From Chryseobacterium ureilyticum (lineage in GTDB: Bacteria; Bacteroidota; Bacteroidia; Flavobacteriales; Weeksellaceae): DNA of 64,000 bases. The position numbers and the translations under genes were made by a program. The stretch is from contig NZ_FTOL01000002.1 of assembly GCF_900156735.1 (NCBI RefSeq), positions 620,001 through 684,000 on the forward strand. The letters run 5' to 3'. The notes below the pieces were generated by a model. That model had not been told where the DNA came from, ran no database searches, and worked only from the letters and a program-made list of their open reading frames with translations. Shown here piece by piece: positions 51,217 to 60,242 of the stretch (its first letter is position 1; every line of letters starts with the position of its first letter).

Positions 51217-52566
51217 ATGTTGGAAAAATCAAGCTTTAAAAATCAACTAGAAAATCTAGTTTCTCAACCGGAAAATCAAAGTTATCTTCTTGCCGTTAGC
51301 GGGGGAGCCGACTCTATGATTCTAACCTCTTTATTTCTGGATTTCAGAGATAATATTAAAAATTCAGAAACCGAATTTCAGGTTGCTCATATTAATTATA
51401 AACTTCGTGGTGAAGACTCAGATCTTGATCAAAAAGTAGTTCAGGACTTTTGTGAGAAAAATCATATAAAATTCCATTTGTATGAAGTCTCTGAAAAAGA
51501 TAAAAAACCAGAGCATTCTATTCAGCTTTGGGCAAGAGAGCTTAGGTATAAATTTTTCAAAGAAATTCAGGAAAAGGAACAACTTGAATTCTTGGTCACC
51601 GCTCACCATCTGAATGATCAGTTGGAAACATTCATCATTAACCTCTCAAAAGCAGCAGGAATCAACGGATTGAGTGGAATCCCAGCCAATGACAATAATA
51701 TACTCCGTCCTCTTTTACATTTCTCAAAACAGGAAATCTATCAGTTTGCAGAGGAAAATAATATTGAATTCAGGGAAGATATCTCCAATAAAAAGAGTGA
51801 TTACCTTAGGAACAAGATAAGAAATGAAATTGTTCCAAAATTGTTGGAAACCAATGATCATTTTCTGGAAAATTTCAAAAAAAGCTCTTCATATCTGAAT
51901 CAAACCAAGGATTTTGTTCAGGAACAGATTCAGCAGATAGAAAATAAGCTTACCGTATTTAACAAAGACTATAAAATCTTATCAAAGGAAAAACTAGAGC
52001 AGGAAAGCGATTTTGTCAAGTTTGAAATTTTAAAGAAATTCGGATTTAATCAGGAAGAAGAAATTCCCAAAATTTTTAAGGCTGAAAACAACAGTACTTT
52101 TTTTTCCAAAGAGTATCAGTTAGTGGTTAATCGTGATGAATTGATCTTAACTCTTAAAAATGAAAACCAAGAAATCAGGAATGAATTTGTATTGATCAAT
52201 GATTTTAATTTTTCACAAAAGTTAACTACAATCAATATTCAGACTGCTATTGAAGACATTGAAGGAATCTATAAAGATTTTGAATGGGATTTCAATGCTC
52301 AAAAACTTCAATTTCCTCTGCGTTTGAGAAAACAACAGGACGGAGATGAGTTTTACCCGACTGGTTTTTCGGGAAAAAAGAAAGTTTCTAAATTTTTTAG
52401 GGACGAAAAATTATCTATTTTAGCGAGGCAAAAAATTTGGATACTGACTGACAGTGAGAATTCCGTACTTGGAGTACTGCCACTCAGACAGGATAGAAGA
52501 TACGCAAAGGATGAGAAAACAGAATGTGTTCTCAAAATTTTTAATGAAACGAAAAATGAAATTTAG
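51217..52566 (+). CDS. tilS: tRNA(Ile)-lysidine synthetase
   Basis: A 449-residue N-type ATP pyrophosphatase. It converts C34 of the tRNA-Ile CAT anticodon to lysidine so that it reads AUA. The ATP-binding PP-loop SGGADS is at residues 28-33. QVAHINYKLRGEDSDLDQK, LVTAHHLNDQLETFIINLSK and GINGLSGIP complete the catalytic domain. The C-terminal domain (FYPTGFSGKKKVSKFFRDEKL) binds the tRNA acceptor. Length is that of the long form. Its stop overlaps the start of dsbD by 11 bases. Confidence 0.96.
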   Translation: MLEKSSFKNQLENLVSQPENQSYLLAVSGGADSMILTSLFLDFRDNIKNSETEFQVAHINYKLRGEDSDLDQKVVQDFCEKNHIKFHLYEVSEKDKKPEHSIQLWARELRYKFFKEIQEKEQLEFLVTAHHLNDQLETFIINLSKAAGINGLSGIPANDNNILRPLLHFSKQEIYQFAEENNIEFREDISNKKSDYLRNKIRNEIVPKLLETNDHFLENFKKSSSYLNQTKDFVQEQIQQIENKLTVFNKDYKILSKEKLEQESDFVKFEILKKFGFNQEEEIPKIFKAENNSTFFSKEYQLVVNRDELILTLKNENQEIRNEFVLINDFNFSQKLTTINIQTAIEDIEGIYKDFEWDFNAQKLQFPLRLRKQQDGDEFYPTGFSGKKKVSKFFRDEKLSILARQKIWILTDSENSVLGVLPLRQDRRYAKDEKTECVLKIFNETKNEI

Positions 52567-54625
52567 AAATTGGTTTTTATTAATTCTACTATTTTTAGCG
52601 ACAGGGATTAATGCACAGATAAAAAATCCTGTAAAGTTTAAATTCACCATCAACGACCTTGGCAACAATCAGTATGAAGCTGTTTTGAATGCTACCATGG
52701 AAAGTGGCTGGCACATTTATTCCAAAGACCTTCCTGAAGACACGGGAATTCCTACTGAGTACAAGGTTACAGGAAAGAATATTGAACTGATAGGAAAGTT
52801 TTCTGAGGTTGGAAAAAAGCATGAAGAGTTTTCTGAGGCATTTGGAGGAACTATTGTTTACTACTCTAACTCCGCGGGATTCAAGCAAAAATTCAAGTTA
52901 AAAGATCCTACAAAACCAGCAGATGTCACCTCTGAAATCACTTACCAAACTTGTGATGACAGAGTTTGTCTTGCTCCGAATACCTTGGAGTTTAATCAAA
53001 AAGTAACTCCAAAAGGAGCTACTGAGGAAGCCGTAACAGAAGAAACTACAGAGCCAGCAAAGGATTCTGTAAAAACTATTGAAACCGTTACTGAAAATCC
53101 TGCAAAAACAGAAGCTACTATTTCAGAGGCATCAAAATTAGATCCTAAACAGCTTAAAATCGAAACACTGGACTTCAAAAATCCACTGACAGATTGCGGA
53201 ACAGCGACTACGAAGGTAGACGAAAACTACTGGACTTATCTTTTCCTAGGTTTCATCGGTGGTTTAATTGCCTTATTGACACCGTGTGTTTTCCCTATGA
53301 TTCCGCTTACGGTTTCATTCTTTACTAAGGGAAGCAAGGATAAAGCAAAAGGTAAAAGAGATGCTCTTATTTATGGTTTCTTTATTCTTTTGATCTTTGT
53401 TTTATTAAGTATTCCTTTTCATATTATTGATGGAATAGCAGGAAATATCTTCAATGAAATCTCCACGAGCGTATGGCTGAACATTGTATTCTTCATTATA
53501 TTTATATTCTTTGCCGGAAGTTTCTTCGGATATTATGATATTACATTACCGAGCTCTATTGCCAATAAATCATCAAGAGCTGAGGAAGCTGGTGGTATCA
53601 TCGGAATCTTCTTTATGGCATTAACTCTCGTAATTGTTTCTTTCTCTTGTACTGGTCCTATTTTGGGAAGTTTATTAGGAAGTGCGGTTACAGGCTCATC
53701 TAACGTCCCTATGTTGTTAACGTTTGCATTAGCAGGATTCGGTCTTGCATGGGCTATTGTTTTTGGATTATTGGCGTTATTCCCGCAGGCATTACAAAGT
53801 CTTCCAAAATCAGGAGGATGGATGAATACGGTAAAAGTTGTTTTAGGATTTGTAGAACTTGCTTTGGCTTTAAAATTCTTATCAAAAGCAGACTTAGTAT
53901 CTAAAACATTTTTCTTAAAAAGAGAACTTTTCATTGCTATATGGATCATCATTGCGCTAGGTTTAGCTTTATATTTATTCGGATTAATTAAGTTCCCACA
54001 CGATGATAAGAAACCAAAAATTTCCATTACAAGAAAAATTCTGGGAGCATTAGGAATCGGTTTTGTTATTTATTTAGTTCAGGGACTTATGCCATCCGAT
54101 CGTCCAAAACTTCAGCTGTTAAGTGGTATTTTACCTCCACTAAACGTAAGTTATTTCCACGATGAGAAAGACGGAATTCTTGGAATGCATCCTGAGCATG
54201 ATTTCTTCAATGCTATAGAGATTGCTAAAAAAGAAAACAAACCTATTTTAATTGACTTTACAGGTTACGGTTGTGAAAACTGTAGAAAAATGGAAGAGTT
54301 TGTATGGAGTGAACCCGATATTTTACCTATCCTACAAAACGATGTCGTACTTGCATCATTATATGTTGACGACAAAGAAGAGCTTCCTGAAGATCAGAAA
54401 ACAAAAATCGATCTTGGGGAAGGACAGATCAAAAAGGTTAAAACAATTGGGGACAGATGGAGCTTATTCCAGCAGGTTAATTTTAATAATAATTCACAAC
54501 CTCACTACGTTTTAATAACACCGGATGGAAAAGTAATCAACACACCTGTTTCTGGATACATGCCGAAGGAAGACTTCAAAAAATTCTTAGAGTGTGGAGT
54601 GAATTACTTCAAAAAAAGTAAATAG
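52556..54625 (+). CDS. dsbD: Thiol:disulfide interchange protein DsbD
   Basis: A 689-residue three-part electron carrier that moves reducing power from cytoplasmic thioredoxin to periplasmic proteins. A signal peptide (MKFRNWFLLILLFLATGINAQ) leads to a DsbD-alpha-like domain with the cysteine pair in YQTCDDRVCLAPN. About eight helices follow, with the core cysteines in LLTPCVFPMIPLTVSFF and SFSCTGPILGSLL. The C-terminal thioredoxin-like domain carries C573-x-x-C576 in GYGCENCRKME. All three redox pairs are intact. The ATG at 52556 overlaps the tilS stop (coupled translation); the open frame reaches back to 52454 within tilS. Confidence 0.95.
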   Translation: MKFRNWFLLILLFLATGINAQIKNPVKFKFTINDLGNNQYEAVLNATMESGWHIYSKDLPEDTGIPTEYKVTGKNIELIGKFSEVGKKHEEFSEAFGGTIVYYSNSAGFKQKFKLKDPTKPADVTSEITYQTCDDRVCLAPNTLEFNQKVTPKGATEEAVTEETTEPAKDSVKTIETVTENPAKTEATISEASKLDPKQLKIETLDFKNPLTDCGTATTKVDENYWTYLFLGFIGGLIALLTPCVFPMIPLTVSFFTKGSKDKAKGKRDALIYGFFILLIFVLLSIPFHIIDGIAGNIFNEISTSVWLNIVFFIIFIFFAGSFFGYYDITLPSSIANKSSRAEEAGGIIGIFFMALTLVIVSFSCTGPILGSLLGSAVTGSSNVPMLLTFALAGFGLAWAIVFGLLALFPQALQSLPKSGGWMNTVKVVLGFVELALALKFLSKADLVSKTFFLKRELFIAIWIIIALGLALYLFGLIKFPHDDKKPKISITRKILGALGIGFVIYLVQGLMPSDRPKLQLLSGILPPLNVSYFHDEKDGILGMHPEHDFFNAIEIAKKENKPILIDFTGYGCENCRKMEEFVWSEPDILPILQNDVVLASLYVDDKEELPEDQKTKIDLGEGQIKKVKTIGDRWSLFQQVNFNNNSQPHYVLITPDGKVINTPVSGYMPKEDFKKFLECGVNYFKKSK

Positions 54626-54645
54626 ATTTTATATCAAAATAATTT

Positions 54646-54677
54646 AAGCCTTATCAATTCATTGGTAAGGCTTTTTT
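54646..54677 (+). terminator. Terminator of tilS-dsbD
   Basis: AAGCCTTATCAA-TTCA-TTGGTAAGGCTT, a 12-base stem with one G-U pair, followed by TTTT. It lies 20 bases after the dsbD stop. Confidence 0.92.
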
Positions 54678-54841
54678 AATGCATTGATTTTAACAACATT
54701 TAAGGGTAATTCTTTAACAAAATTGCAATTTTATTAATGTTTTCAAATTTTAGGTATAAACTTTGCATCAATTCTTCAAAATCACGATCGGGTTTTTATT
54801 ATTTTCATCAAATACCGTTTAACATTTTAAAAACATTAATT

Positions 54842-55366
54842 ATGGCTGAAGTAATTGCACAAGAGAAACAAGGCGGCAAACAAAAGAAAAAGCTGATCAG
54901 AGTAGACATGACACCAATGGTTGATTTAGGATTCCTCCTTATCACCTTCTTTATGTTTACCACAAACTTTACCAAACCCAATGTAATGGATCTTGGTTTA
55001 CCGGCAAAGGACCACCACCCTAATCCTCCTACTACCACTGTAATTGGAGACAAGAATCAGGTAACCTTTATCCTGGGAAAAGATAATCGTGTTTTTTACC
55101 ATCAAAGCAATGCGAAAGATTTAAATACAACCAATCTTAAAGAAACTGATTTCAGCGGAATAAAAATTTCGAAAATCATTTCTGAAGCTTATAAAAATGC
55201 TCCGGTACCTGAAAACTTCACTGTAATTGTAAAACCGACAGATGAAGCTAACTACAAGAATTTTGTAGATATGCTGGACAACCTGGCTATTGCCAAAAAG
55301 GAACGCTATGGTGTAACAGACATCAAGCCATGGGAAACAAAAATTTATAAAGAGTTAGTTCAATAG
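54842..55366 (+). CDS. Orphan ExbD-family protein
   Basis: A 174-residue single-span protein very similar to the second ExbD of the Ton cluster at 37966-38532. Both share VDMTPMVDLGFLLITFFMFT, KPNVMDLGLPAK, LGKDNRVF, FTVIVKPTD/FTVIIKPTD, YKNFVD and YGVTDIKPWE. The proton-path aspartate is kept. No exbB, tonB or second exbD is near; it stands alone after dsbD with its own terminator. It may exchange into the main ExbB/ExbD motor or serve a different one. The ATG at 54842 is chosen; the frame extends upstream but begins with sequence unlike any ExbD. Confidence 0.92.
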   Translation: MAEVIAQEKQGGKQKKKLIRVDMTPMVDLGFLLITFFMFTTNFTKPNVMDLGLPAKDHHPNPPTTTVIGDKNQVTFILGKDNRVFYHQSNAKDLNTTNLKETDFSGIKISKIISEAYKNAPVPENFTVIVKPTDEANYKNFVDMLDNLAIAKKERYGVTDIKPWETKIYKELVQ

Positions 55367-55402
55367 AAAGAAGGCTGTTTCAAGATTGAGACAGCCTTCT
55401 TT
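55367..55402 (+). terminator. Terminator of the orphan exbD
   Basis: AGAAGGCTGTTTCAA pairs with TTGAGACAGCCTTCT (one G-U pair) around a minimal loop, directly after the stop codon, followed by TTTA. Confidence 0.88.
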
Positions 55403-55454
55403 ATGCATTTTGTTTTTATTTAATTCACCTCACGAACAATTCTTCTTTTTTGTT

Positions 55455-55462
55455 TAAATTTG
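55455..55462 (+). promoter_or_regulatory. Promoter -7 box of the alpha/beta hydrolase gene
   Basis: TAAATTTG fits TAnnTTTG and leaves a leader of about 55 bases before the ATG at 55524. Confidence 0.4.
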
Positions 55463-55523
55463 AAAATAGAATTCAACGGAATTATCTTATTGCATTCATC
55501 TAACCTTTTATACTATTGATATC

Positions 55524-56306
55524 ATGCTGAACTTTGAAAAAAAAGGAAACGGAAAAGAAACACTGGTACTTCTTCACGGCTTTATGGAGAATCTATCTAT
55601 CTGGAGCGACATGGAGCCTCATCTTTCTGAAGACTTCACGCTATTAAAAATAGATCTTCCCGGACATGGACAATCTGAAATCCTAAGTGAAGTTCACACT
55701 ATGGAACTTATGGCTGATGAAGTAAAAAAAGTTTTGGATCATCAGAATTTAGAAAAGATACATCTATTGGGGCATTCTATGGGTGGATATACTTCCCTTG
55801 CTTTTGCGGAAAAATATCCTGATTCTTTAAAAAGCTTGACCTTATTCTTCTCCACATATTTCGCTGATGATGAAGAAAAGAAACAACAACGCATCAAAAG
55901 TTATAGAATAATTAAAGATGCCTTTGCTCATTATGTAAGAGCAGGAATTCCGAACCTGTTCAATCCCAATGAAAGAGATATTCTGGAAGGGAAAATTGAA
56001 ACAGCATTGGAAACAGCCCTTTCAACTAATAATCTAGGAGCCCTAGCCTGTGTAAAAGGAATGGTAGAAAGAACCGACAAAAAGCACATCATGCAAAATC
56101 TTGAAGCAAAGATTCTGGTATTAGCTGGAAAACATGACAACGCCGTTAAGACAGATATCACTATAAAAAATCTCCCGGACAGAACCAATATAAAATCTTA
56201 CATTTTGGATTGCGGACATAACGGACATTGGGAAAAACCGGCTATCTGCGCTGAAATTATCAACACAGAACTTCTTCACAATCTTCCTAAAAAGTTGGTT
56301 TTATAA
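55524..56306 (+). CDS. Alpha/beta-fold hydrolase
   Basis: A 260-residue soluble enzyme with the classic fold: oxyanion region LVLLHGFMEN, nucleophile elbow GHSMGG (Ser85), the acid in LAGKHDNAV and the histidine in LDCGHNGHWEKP. No signal peptide. Resembles the MenH/BioH/esterase branch; substrate unknown. Followed by a patatin gene in the same direction 74 bases on. Confidence 0.93.
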   Translation: MLNFEKKGNGKETLVLLHGFMENLSIWSDMEPHLSEDFTLLKIDLPGHGQSEILSEVHTMELMADEVKKVLDHQNLEKIHLLGHSMGGYTSLAFAEKYPDSLKSLTLFFSTYFADDEEKKQQRIKSYRIIKDAFAHYVRAGIPNLFNPNERDILEGKIETALETALSTNNLGALACVKGMVERTDKKHIMQNLEAKILVLAGKHDNAVKTDITIKNLPDRTNIKSYILDCGHNGHWEKPAICAEIINTELLHNLPKKLVL

Positions 56307-56380
56307 GCTCCTGAACCACATAAGGACTAAACAAGTGTTTATATAAAAATCCTGTATATTAGTAAGGAATAATTTTTCCA

Positions 56381-57193
56381 ATGGGTTTATTCTCGTTCAA
56401 AAAAAAGAAACCACAAAAACCACCGGTTATCGGTCTTACACTTTCAGGCGGAGGAATGCGTGGAATTGCTCATATTGCCGTTCTAAAAGCCCTGGAAGAA
56501 TATAATCTGAAGCCACATATTATTTCAGGCACAAGCGCAGGTTCTATTATTGGAGCTTTTTACTCATTTGGGAAAACACCTGACGAAATGATGGAGATTG
56601 TAAAACAAACTTCTTTTTTTTCCAGATCAGCTTTAAAACTATCAAAAAACGGAATCTTCAGCTCTAATTTTATCTTAAAACTTTTTAAAGATCATTTTCC
56701 TGAAGACAATTTCAATATACTAAAAATCCCAGTATATGTTGCTACTACAGAAATGACTCACGGCATTGTTGATTTCTTTTCCGAAGGAGAGCTTTTCACT
56801 CCTCTTCTTGCATCTTCCAGTGTCCCTTTTATTTTACCACCTGTAAGAATGGGAGATAAAATCTATGTAGATGGCGGTGTATTGGATAACCTTCCTATTG
56901 AACCGATCATGGATAAATGTGATTTTCTGATCGCATCTCACGTCAATTCAATAAGCTACGATGACTTAAAAAAACTAAGCCTGATGAAAGAATTTGACAG
57001 AATTCTTCACTTAGCTATTGCAAAATCTGTATACTCCAAGGTAAAATACTGCAATATATTTCTGGATCATCCTAAAATGACTATGTACAGTCTTTTCAAT
57101 AAGAAATATATGGACGAAATGTTTCAGCAGGTATACGAATATACATGCTCAGAGCTGGAAGAAAAAGGATACAAGAAAGGTTTGAAAGTTTAA
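56381..57193 (+). CDS. Patatin-like phospholipase (RssA-like)
   Basis: A 270-residue lipid acyl hydrolase. The oxyanion loop GGGMRG is at residues 23-28, the nucleophile GTSAG at 50-54 (Ser52) and the catalytic Asp in YVDGGVLDNLPIEP. The N-terminus MGLFSFKKKKPQKPP is basic and could sit on the membrane. This is the short bacterial patatin type (E. coli RssA/YchK-like), with no transmembrane part. Substrate unknown, presumably phospholipid or neutral lipid. Confidence 0.93.
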   Translation: MGLFSFKKKKPQKPPVIGLTLSGGGMRGIAHIAVLKALEEYNLKPHIISGTSAGSIIGAFYSFGKTPDEMMEIVKQTSFFSRSALKLSKNGIFSSNFILKLFKDHFPEDNFNILKIPVYVATTEMTHGIVDFFSEGELFTPLLASSSVPFILPPVRMGDKIYVDGGVLDNLPIEPIMDKCDFLIASHVNSISYDDLKKLSLMKEFDRILHLAIAKSVYSKVKYCNIFLDHPKMTMYSLFNKKYMDEMFQQVYEYTCSELEEKGYKKGLKV

Positions 57194-57257
57194 ATGCTTG
57201 TGAATTTCAAAGCTTATAAGTTTTAACTATAACCTTTCCCAACTTTCTATACTCTTT

Positions 57258-58262
57258 CTACAGATTCTCTTCGATCAGCCTTGTTTTGAATACTTCAATA
57301 GTTCCTGGTAAAGAATCAAGGGATTTCCCTCCAGCCGCGTTGATATGACCTCCTCCGTTAAAATATTTTCTGGAGAATTGATTTACATCTACATCATCTT
57401 TACTTCTGAAAGAAATCTTCACAAAGTCTTCATATAGATCTTCCATAAAGAATGCAGACATCTTCACTCCGGCAATACTTAAACCATAGTTTACAAAGCC
57501 TTCTGTATCTCCTTTCTGGAAACCAAATTCTTTAAGTTCATTTCTGGTAAGACTAAGAATAGCTACTCTACCTTCATTCACTACTTCTATTCTTCCCAAT
57601 ACCAAGGCAAGCAGGTGAAGTCGGGAAACTGTATTGGTATCCCATGTATTGGAAGTAATCATTGCCGGATCTGCTCCTTTCTCAATCAGGTTTGCAATAA
57701 TTCTATGCGTAGTGGCACTTGTTGAACGAAAACGGAAACCTCCGGTATCTGTCATTATTCCTGTATACAGACATTCAGCAATATCAAGATTCACTAGTTT
57801 TTCATCATCCATTGCTTCAATGAAATGATAAATCATCTGTGAAGTTGCAGGAATTACAGTATCTGAATATACAAAATCAAACTGTTCAGGCTGTTGGTGA
57901 TGATCAATAAGAATTTTCTTTCCTGTAGCTTTTACCAGCCAGTCACCCAACAATCCGATTCTTGATGGAGAATTAAAATCCAGACAGAAAATAACATCTG
58001 CTCCGGCAATCATATCGGAAGCCAGTTTTCTTTTATATTCTGCAATAATAACCTTTTTAGATTCCGGCATCCATTTCAGAAATTTTGGAAAATCGTTCGG
58101 AACGATTACCTCTGCATGAATTCCTTTTGCTCTTAAATAATGTTTTAATCCCAGACTGGAACCAATAGCATCACCATCCGGATTATAGTGAGTAAGGATA
58201 ACTATTTTGTTTTCAGGTGTTAGTAATGTATTGATTTCTAAAAGTTCTGCTGGTGTAAACAT
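57258..58262 (-). CDS. nrnA: DHH-family oligoribonuclease/pAp phosphatase
   Basis: A 334-residue DHH-DHHA1 phosphoesterase of the NrnA type, which degrades short oligoribonucleotides and/or converts pAp to AMP. Visible motifs are LTHYNPDGDAIGSSLGL (with DGD in place of the first Asp cluster), FCLDFNSPSRIG, LIDHHQQPE (DHH) and LYTGIMTDTGGFRFRST. The DHHA1 part carries GGGHINAAGG near residue 310. Length is normal. Confidence 0.92.
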   Translation of the reverse strand: MFTPAELLEINTLLTPENKIVILTHYNPDGDAIGSSLGLKHYLRAKGIHAEVIVPNDFPKFLKWMPESKKVIIAEYKRKLASDMIAGADVIFCLDFNSPSRIGLLGDWLVKATGKKILIDHHQQPEQFDFVYSDTVIPATSQMIYHFIEAMDDEKLVNLDIAECLYTGIMTDTGGFRFRSTSATTHRIIANLIEKGADPAMITSNTWDTNTVSRLHLLALVLGRIEVVNEGRVAILSLTRNELKEFGFQKGDTEGFVNYGLSIAGVKMSAFFMEDLYEDFVKISFRSKDDVDVNQFSRKYFNGGGHINAAGGKSLDSLPGTIEVFKTRLIEENL

Positions 58263-58421
58263 CTTGTGTTTATTTTCGTTAAAATTAAAGTTTTCAAAGA
58301 TAGAGCTTTTATATAAATCATTTAAATATTATTTTTGCATCCGGAATTTAGTTTTCCATCAGGCTTTGTAAGTATTTGATTAAAAAACATTCTAAATATT
58401 TTCAAAAAAAGATTATTAAAG

Positions 58422-58452
58422 TTTGTATCTTATAAAAATTTCTATATCTTTG
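58422..58452 (+). promoter_or_regulatory. Full -33/-7 promoter of rpmH
   Basis: TTTG at 58422-58425, a 19-base spacer and TATCTTTG at 58445-58452. The ATG is 44 bases further on. Confidence 0.8.
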
Positions 58453-58496
58453 CAACCTGAAAATTAATAGATTAATTACGATTTAAACATATAGTA

Positions 58497-58655
58497 ATGA
58501 GTAAAAGAACATTCCAGCCATCAGAAAGAAAAAGAAGAAACAAACACGGTTTCAGAGAAAGAATGTCTACGCCAAATGGAAGAAGAGTTTTGGCTGCGAG
58601 AAGAGCTAAAGGCAGAAAGAGTTTAACTGTAAGTGCTGCACGCGCTAAGAGATAA
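58497..58655 (+). CDS. rpmH: 50S ribosomal protein L34
   Basis: A 52-residue very basic protein: [20 protein letters not shown], then [20 protein letters not shown] and [19 protein letters not shown]...HGFR.RM.T..GR.VLA.RR.KGR is the invariant L34 pattern; the C-terminal extension past KGR is common in Bacteroidetes. Full promoter upstream, terminator downstream, no dnaA or rnpA next to it. Confidence 0.98.
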   Translation: MSKRTFQPSERKRRNKHGFRERMSTPNGRRVLAARRAKGRKSLTVSAARAKR

Positions 58656-58679
58656 TCTTTTTATTATCATATACAAAAC

Positions 58680-58711
58680 ATGCTTGAAAAGTTTCTTTTC
58701 AGGCATTTTTT
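58680..58711 (+). terminator. Terminator of rpmH
   Basis: ATGCTTGAAAAG-TTT-CTTTTCAGGCAT, a 12-base stem with one G-U pair, then TTTTT; 24 bases after the rpmH stop. Confidence 0.92.
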
Positions 58712-58809
58712 GTTGTTAAAATTTATTAAAATTAGAGTCAAATAGACTTCTTTTTTCTATTTTTAAAGATTGAAAATTTTTTGTTAGAAATAGCCTTTAA
58801 AATTAAATT

Positions 58810-59520
58810 ATGCCACATACAAATATCTCCGGAGACAATATTATAAGTTTACAGCACGCAAAAATTGCCCAAAAAAACTTTACTGTTCTTTCTGATGTAA
58901 ATCTTAATATTAAAAAAGGCAGATTCTGCTATCTTATTGGAAAAACAGGTTCCGGAAAAAGCTCCCTTCTGAAAACACTTTATGGACACATTCCATTAGC
59001 TTCAGGACATGGATCTGTAGTAGGATTTGATTTGGCTAAACTAAAACCGTCTGACATTCCTAACTTAAGAAGAAAACTAGGAATCGTATTTCAGGATTTC
59101 CAATTACTTTCCGACAGAACTGTTGAGAAAAACTTAAAATTCGTTCTGGAAGCTACGGGATGGAATGATAAGGTAAAAATAGAAGACCGCATCAATGAAG
59201 TATTAGGAAGCGTGAACATGAAGAGCAAAAAGCACAAAATGCCACACGAACTTTCCGGAGGTGAACAACAGCGTATCGCCATCGCAAGAGCTCTTCTAAA
59301 TCATCCGGATCTTATCTTAGCAGATGAGCCAACAGGAAACCTTGACCCTGAAACATCCAATGAAATCATGACTTTATTAAAGCAGGTTGCCCTTGAAAAC
59401 GGAGCCGCTGTAGTAATGGCAACGCATGATTACCATATGATCCAGAACTTCCCTGGCGAAGCAATCAGATGTGAGGACGGAAAAGTTTCCGTATTGGATA
59501 CTGCTGAGTTATTTGAGTAA
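58810..59520 (+). CDS. ftsE: Cell division ATP-binding protein FtsE
   Basis: A 236-residue ABC ATPase. With FtsX it forms a membrane complex at the division site that controls peptidoglycan hydrolases. Walker A is GKTGSGKSS, the Q-loop VFQDFQLL, the signature LSGGEQQR, Walker B LILADEPTGNLD and the H-loop MATHD. The EPTGNLD form and the FtsE-like FQLLSDRTVEKN fit best; LolD is the main alternative. FtsX is not adjacent, so the assignment to FtsE over LolD rests on sequence alone. Confidence 0.88.
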   Translation: MPHTNISGDNIISLQHAKIAQKNFTVLSDVNLNIKKGRFCYLIGKTGSGKSSLLKTLYGHIPLASGHGSVVGFDLAKLKPSDIPNLRRKLGIVFQDFQLLSDRTVEKNLKFVLEATGWNDKVKIEDRINEVLGSVNMKSKKHKMPHELSGGEQQRIAIARALLNHPDLILADEPTGNLDPETSNEIMTLLKQVALENGAAVVMATHDYHMIQNFPGEAIRCEDGKVSVLDTAELFE

Positions 59521-59542
59521 AAATAAAGGTTATTTCAACCTT
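59518..59542 (-). terminator. Weak terminator of trmN6
   Basis: On the minus strand AAGGTT-GAAAT-AACCTT is followed by TATTTTTA, starting within the stop codon of trmN6. Confidence 0.45.
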
Positions 59543-60242
59543 AAATATCCTTTTTAAAGACATGAAACTCCTTAGTGAGTTCAAGATATTGGTCCGAGTA
59601 TATTCTCGGACTTTTTTCTATAATAAATTCTGATACTTCAGTGATTTTTTCTACCTGAGAAAACTCTAAAATAAGTCTTTTTACACTTGAATTTTCAATT
59701 CCTTTAATATTCACCTTTCGATTCAGAAATAAATTATTTTCTGATGCAATTTGATCAAAAATCTCTCCGGCTTCAACAGGAATAATCACAGAAAACAACC
59801 CTTTTTCAGTCAGAAGAACAGCCGTTTTTTCAATCAATTGTCTGAAGTTTAATTCGACTGTCTGACGGGCAATTTTGTCTTTTTCTGAGCCTGATTCTTC
59901 AAAGTAAGGTGGGTTTGAAACAATGAGATCGAATTTACATTCTGTTTCAAATGTTTTAAAATCCTGATGATTATTTTTTAGTCTTTCCCGAAAAGGAGAG
60001 CTTTCAAAATTGAGTTTTGTAAGCGCAACAGCTTCTTCATTAATATCCAATCCGAGAAAATCTGCATTAAGGTTTCTTTGTGCTAACATTAATGAAATTA
60101 ACCCTGTTCCTGTTCCTACTTCCAGAATATTAGAAGCTGATTCAATATTCGCTAAAGCTCCCAGCAAAACACCGTCTGTTCCTACACGAAAGACATTTTT
60201 AGACTGTTGAATCTGAAATTGTTTAAATGTAAAAGGTTTCAC
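59541..60242 (-). CDS. trmN6: tRNA1(Val) (adenine(37)-N6)-methyltransferase
   Basis: A 233-residue SAM-dependent methyltransferase (TrmN6/YfiC type). FTFKQFQIQQSKNVFRVGTDG opens the protein, motif I is ILEVGTGTGLISLML, and the catalytic NPPY is present in IVSNPPYFEES. It starts with GTG at 60242, overlapping the TAG of the histidine kinase by one base (TAGTG), so it is translationally coupled to the kinase. The modified base is assigned from the family. Confidence 0.9.
   Translation of the reverse strand: MKPFTFKQFQIQQSKNVFRVGTDGVLLGALANIESASNILEVGTGTGLISLMLAQRNLNADFLGLDINEEAVALTKLNFESSPFRERLKNNHQDFKTFETECKFDLIVSNPPYFEESGSEKDKIARQTVELNFRQLIEKTAVLLTEKGLFSVIIPVEAGEIFDQIASENNLFLNRKVNIKGIENSSVKRLILEFSQVEKITEVSEFIIEKSPRIYSDQYLELTKEFHVFKKDI

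Noticed and set aside
53533..54027. 164-codon minus-strand frame
   Set aside because: It is the antisense shadow of the membrane part of dsbD; such long antisense frames are common opposite hydrophobic coding sequence.
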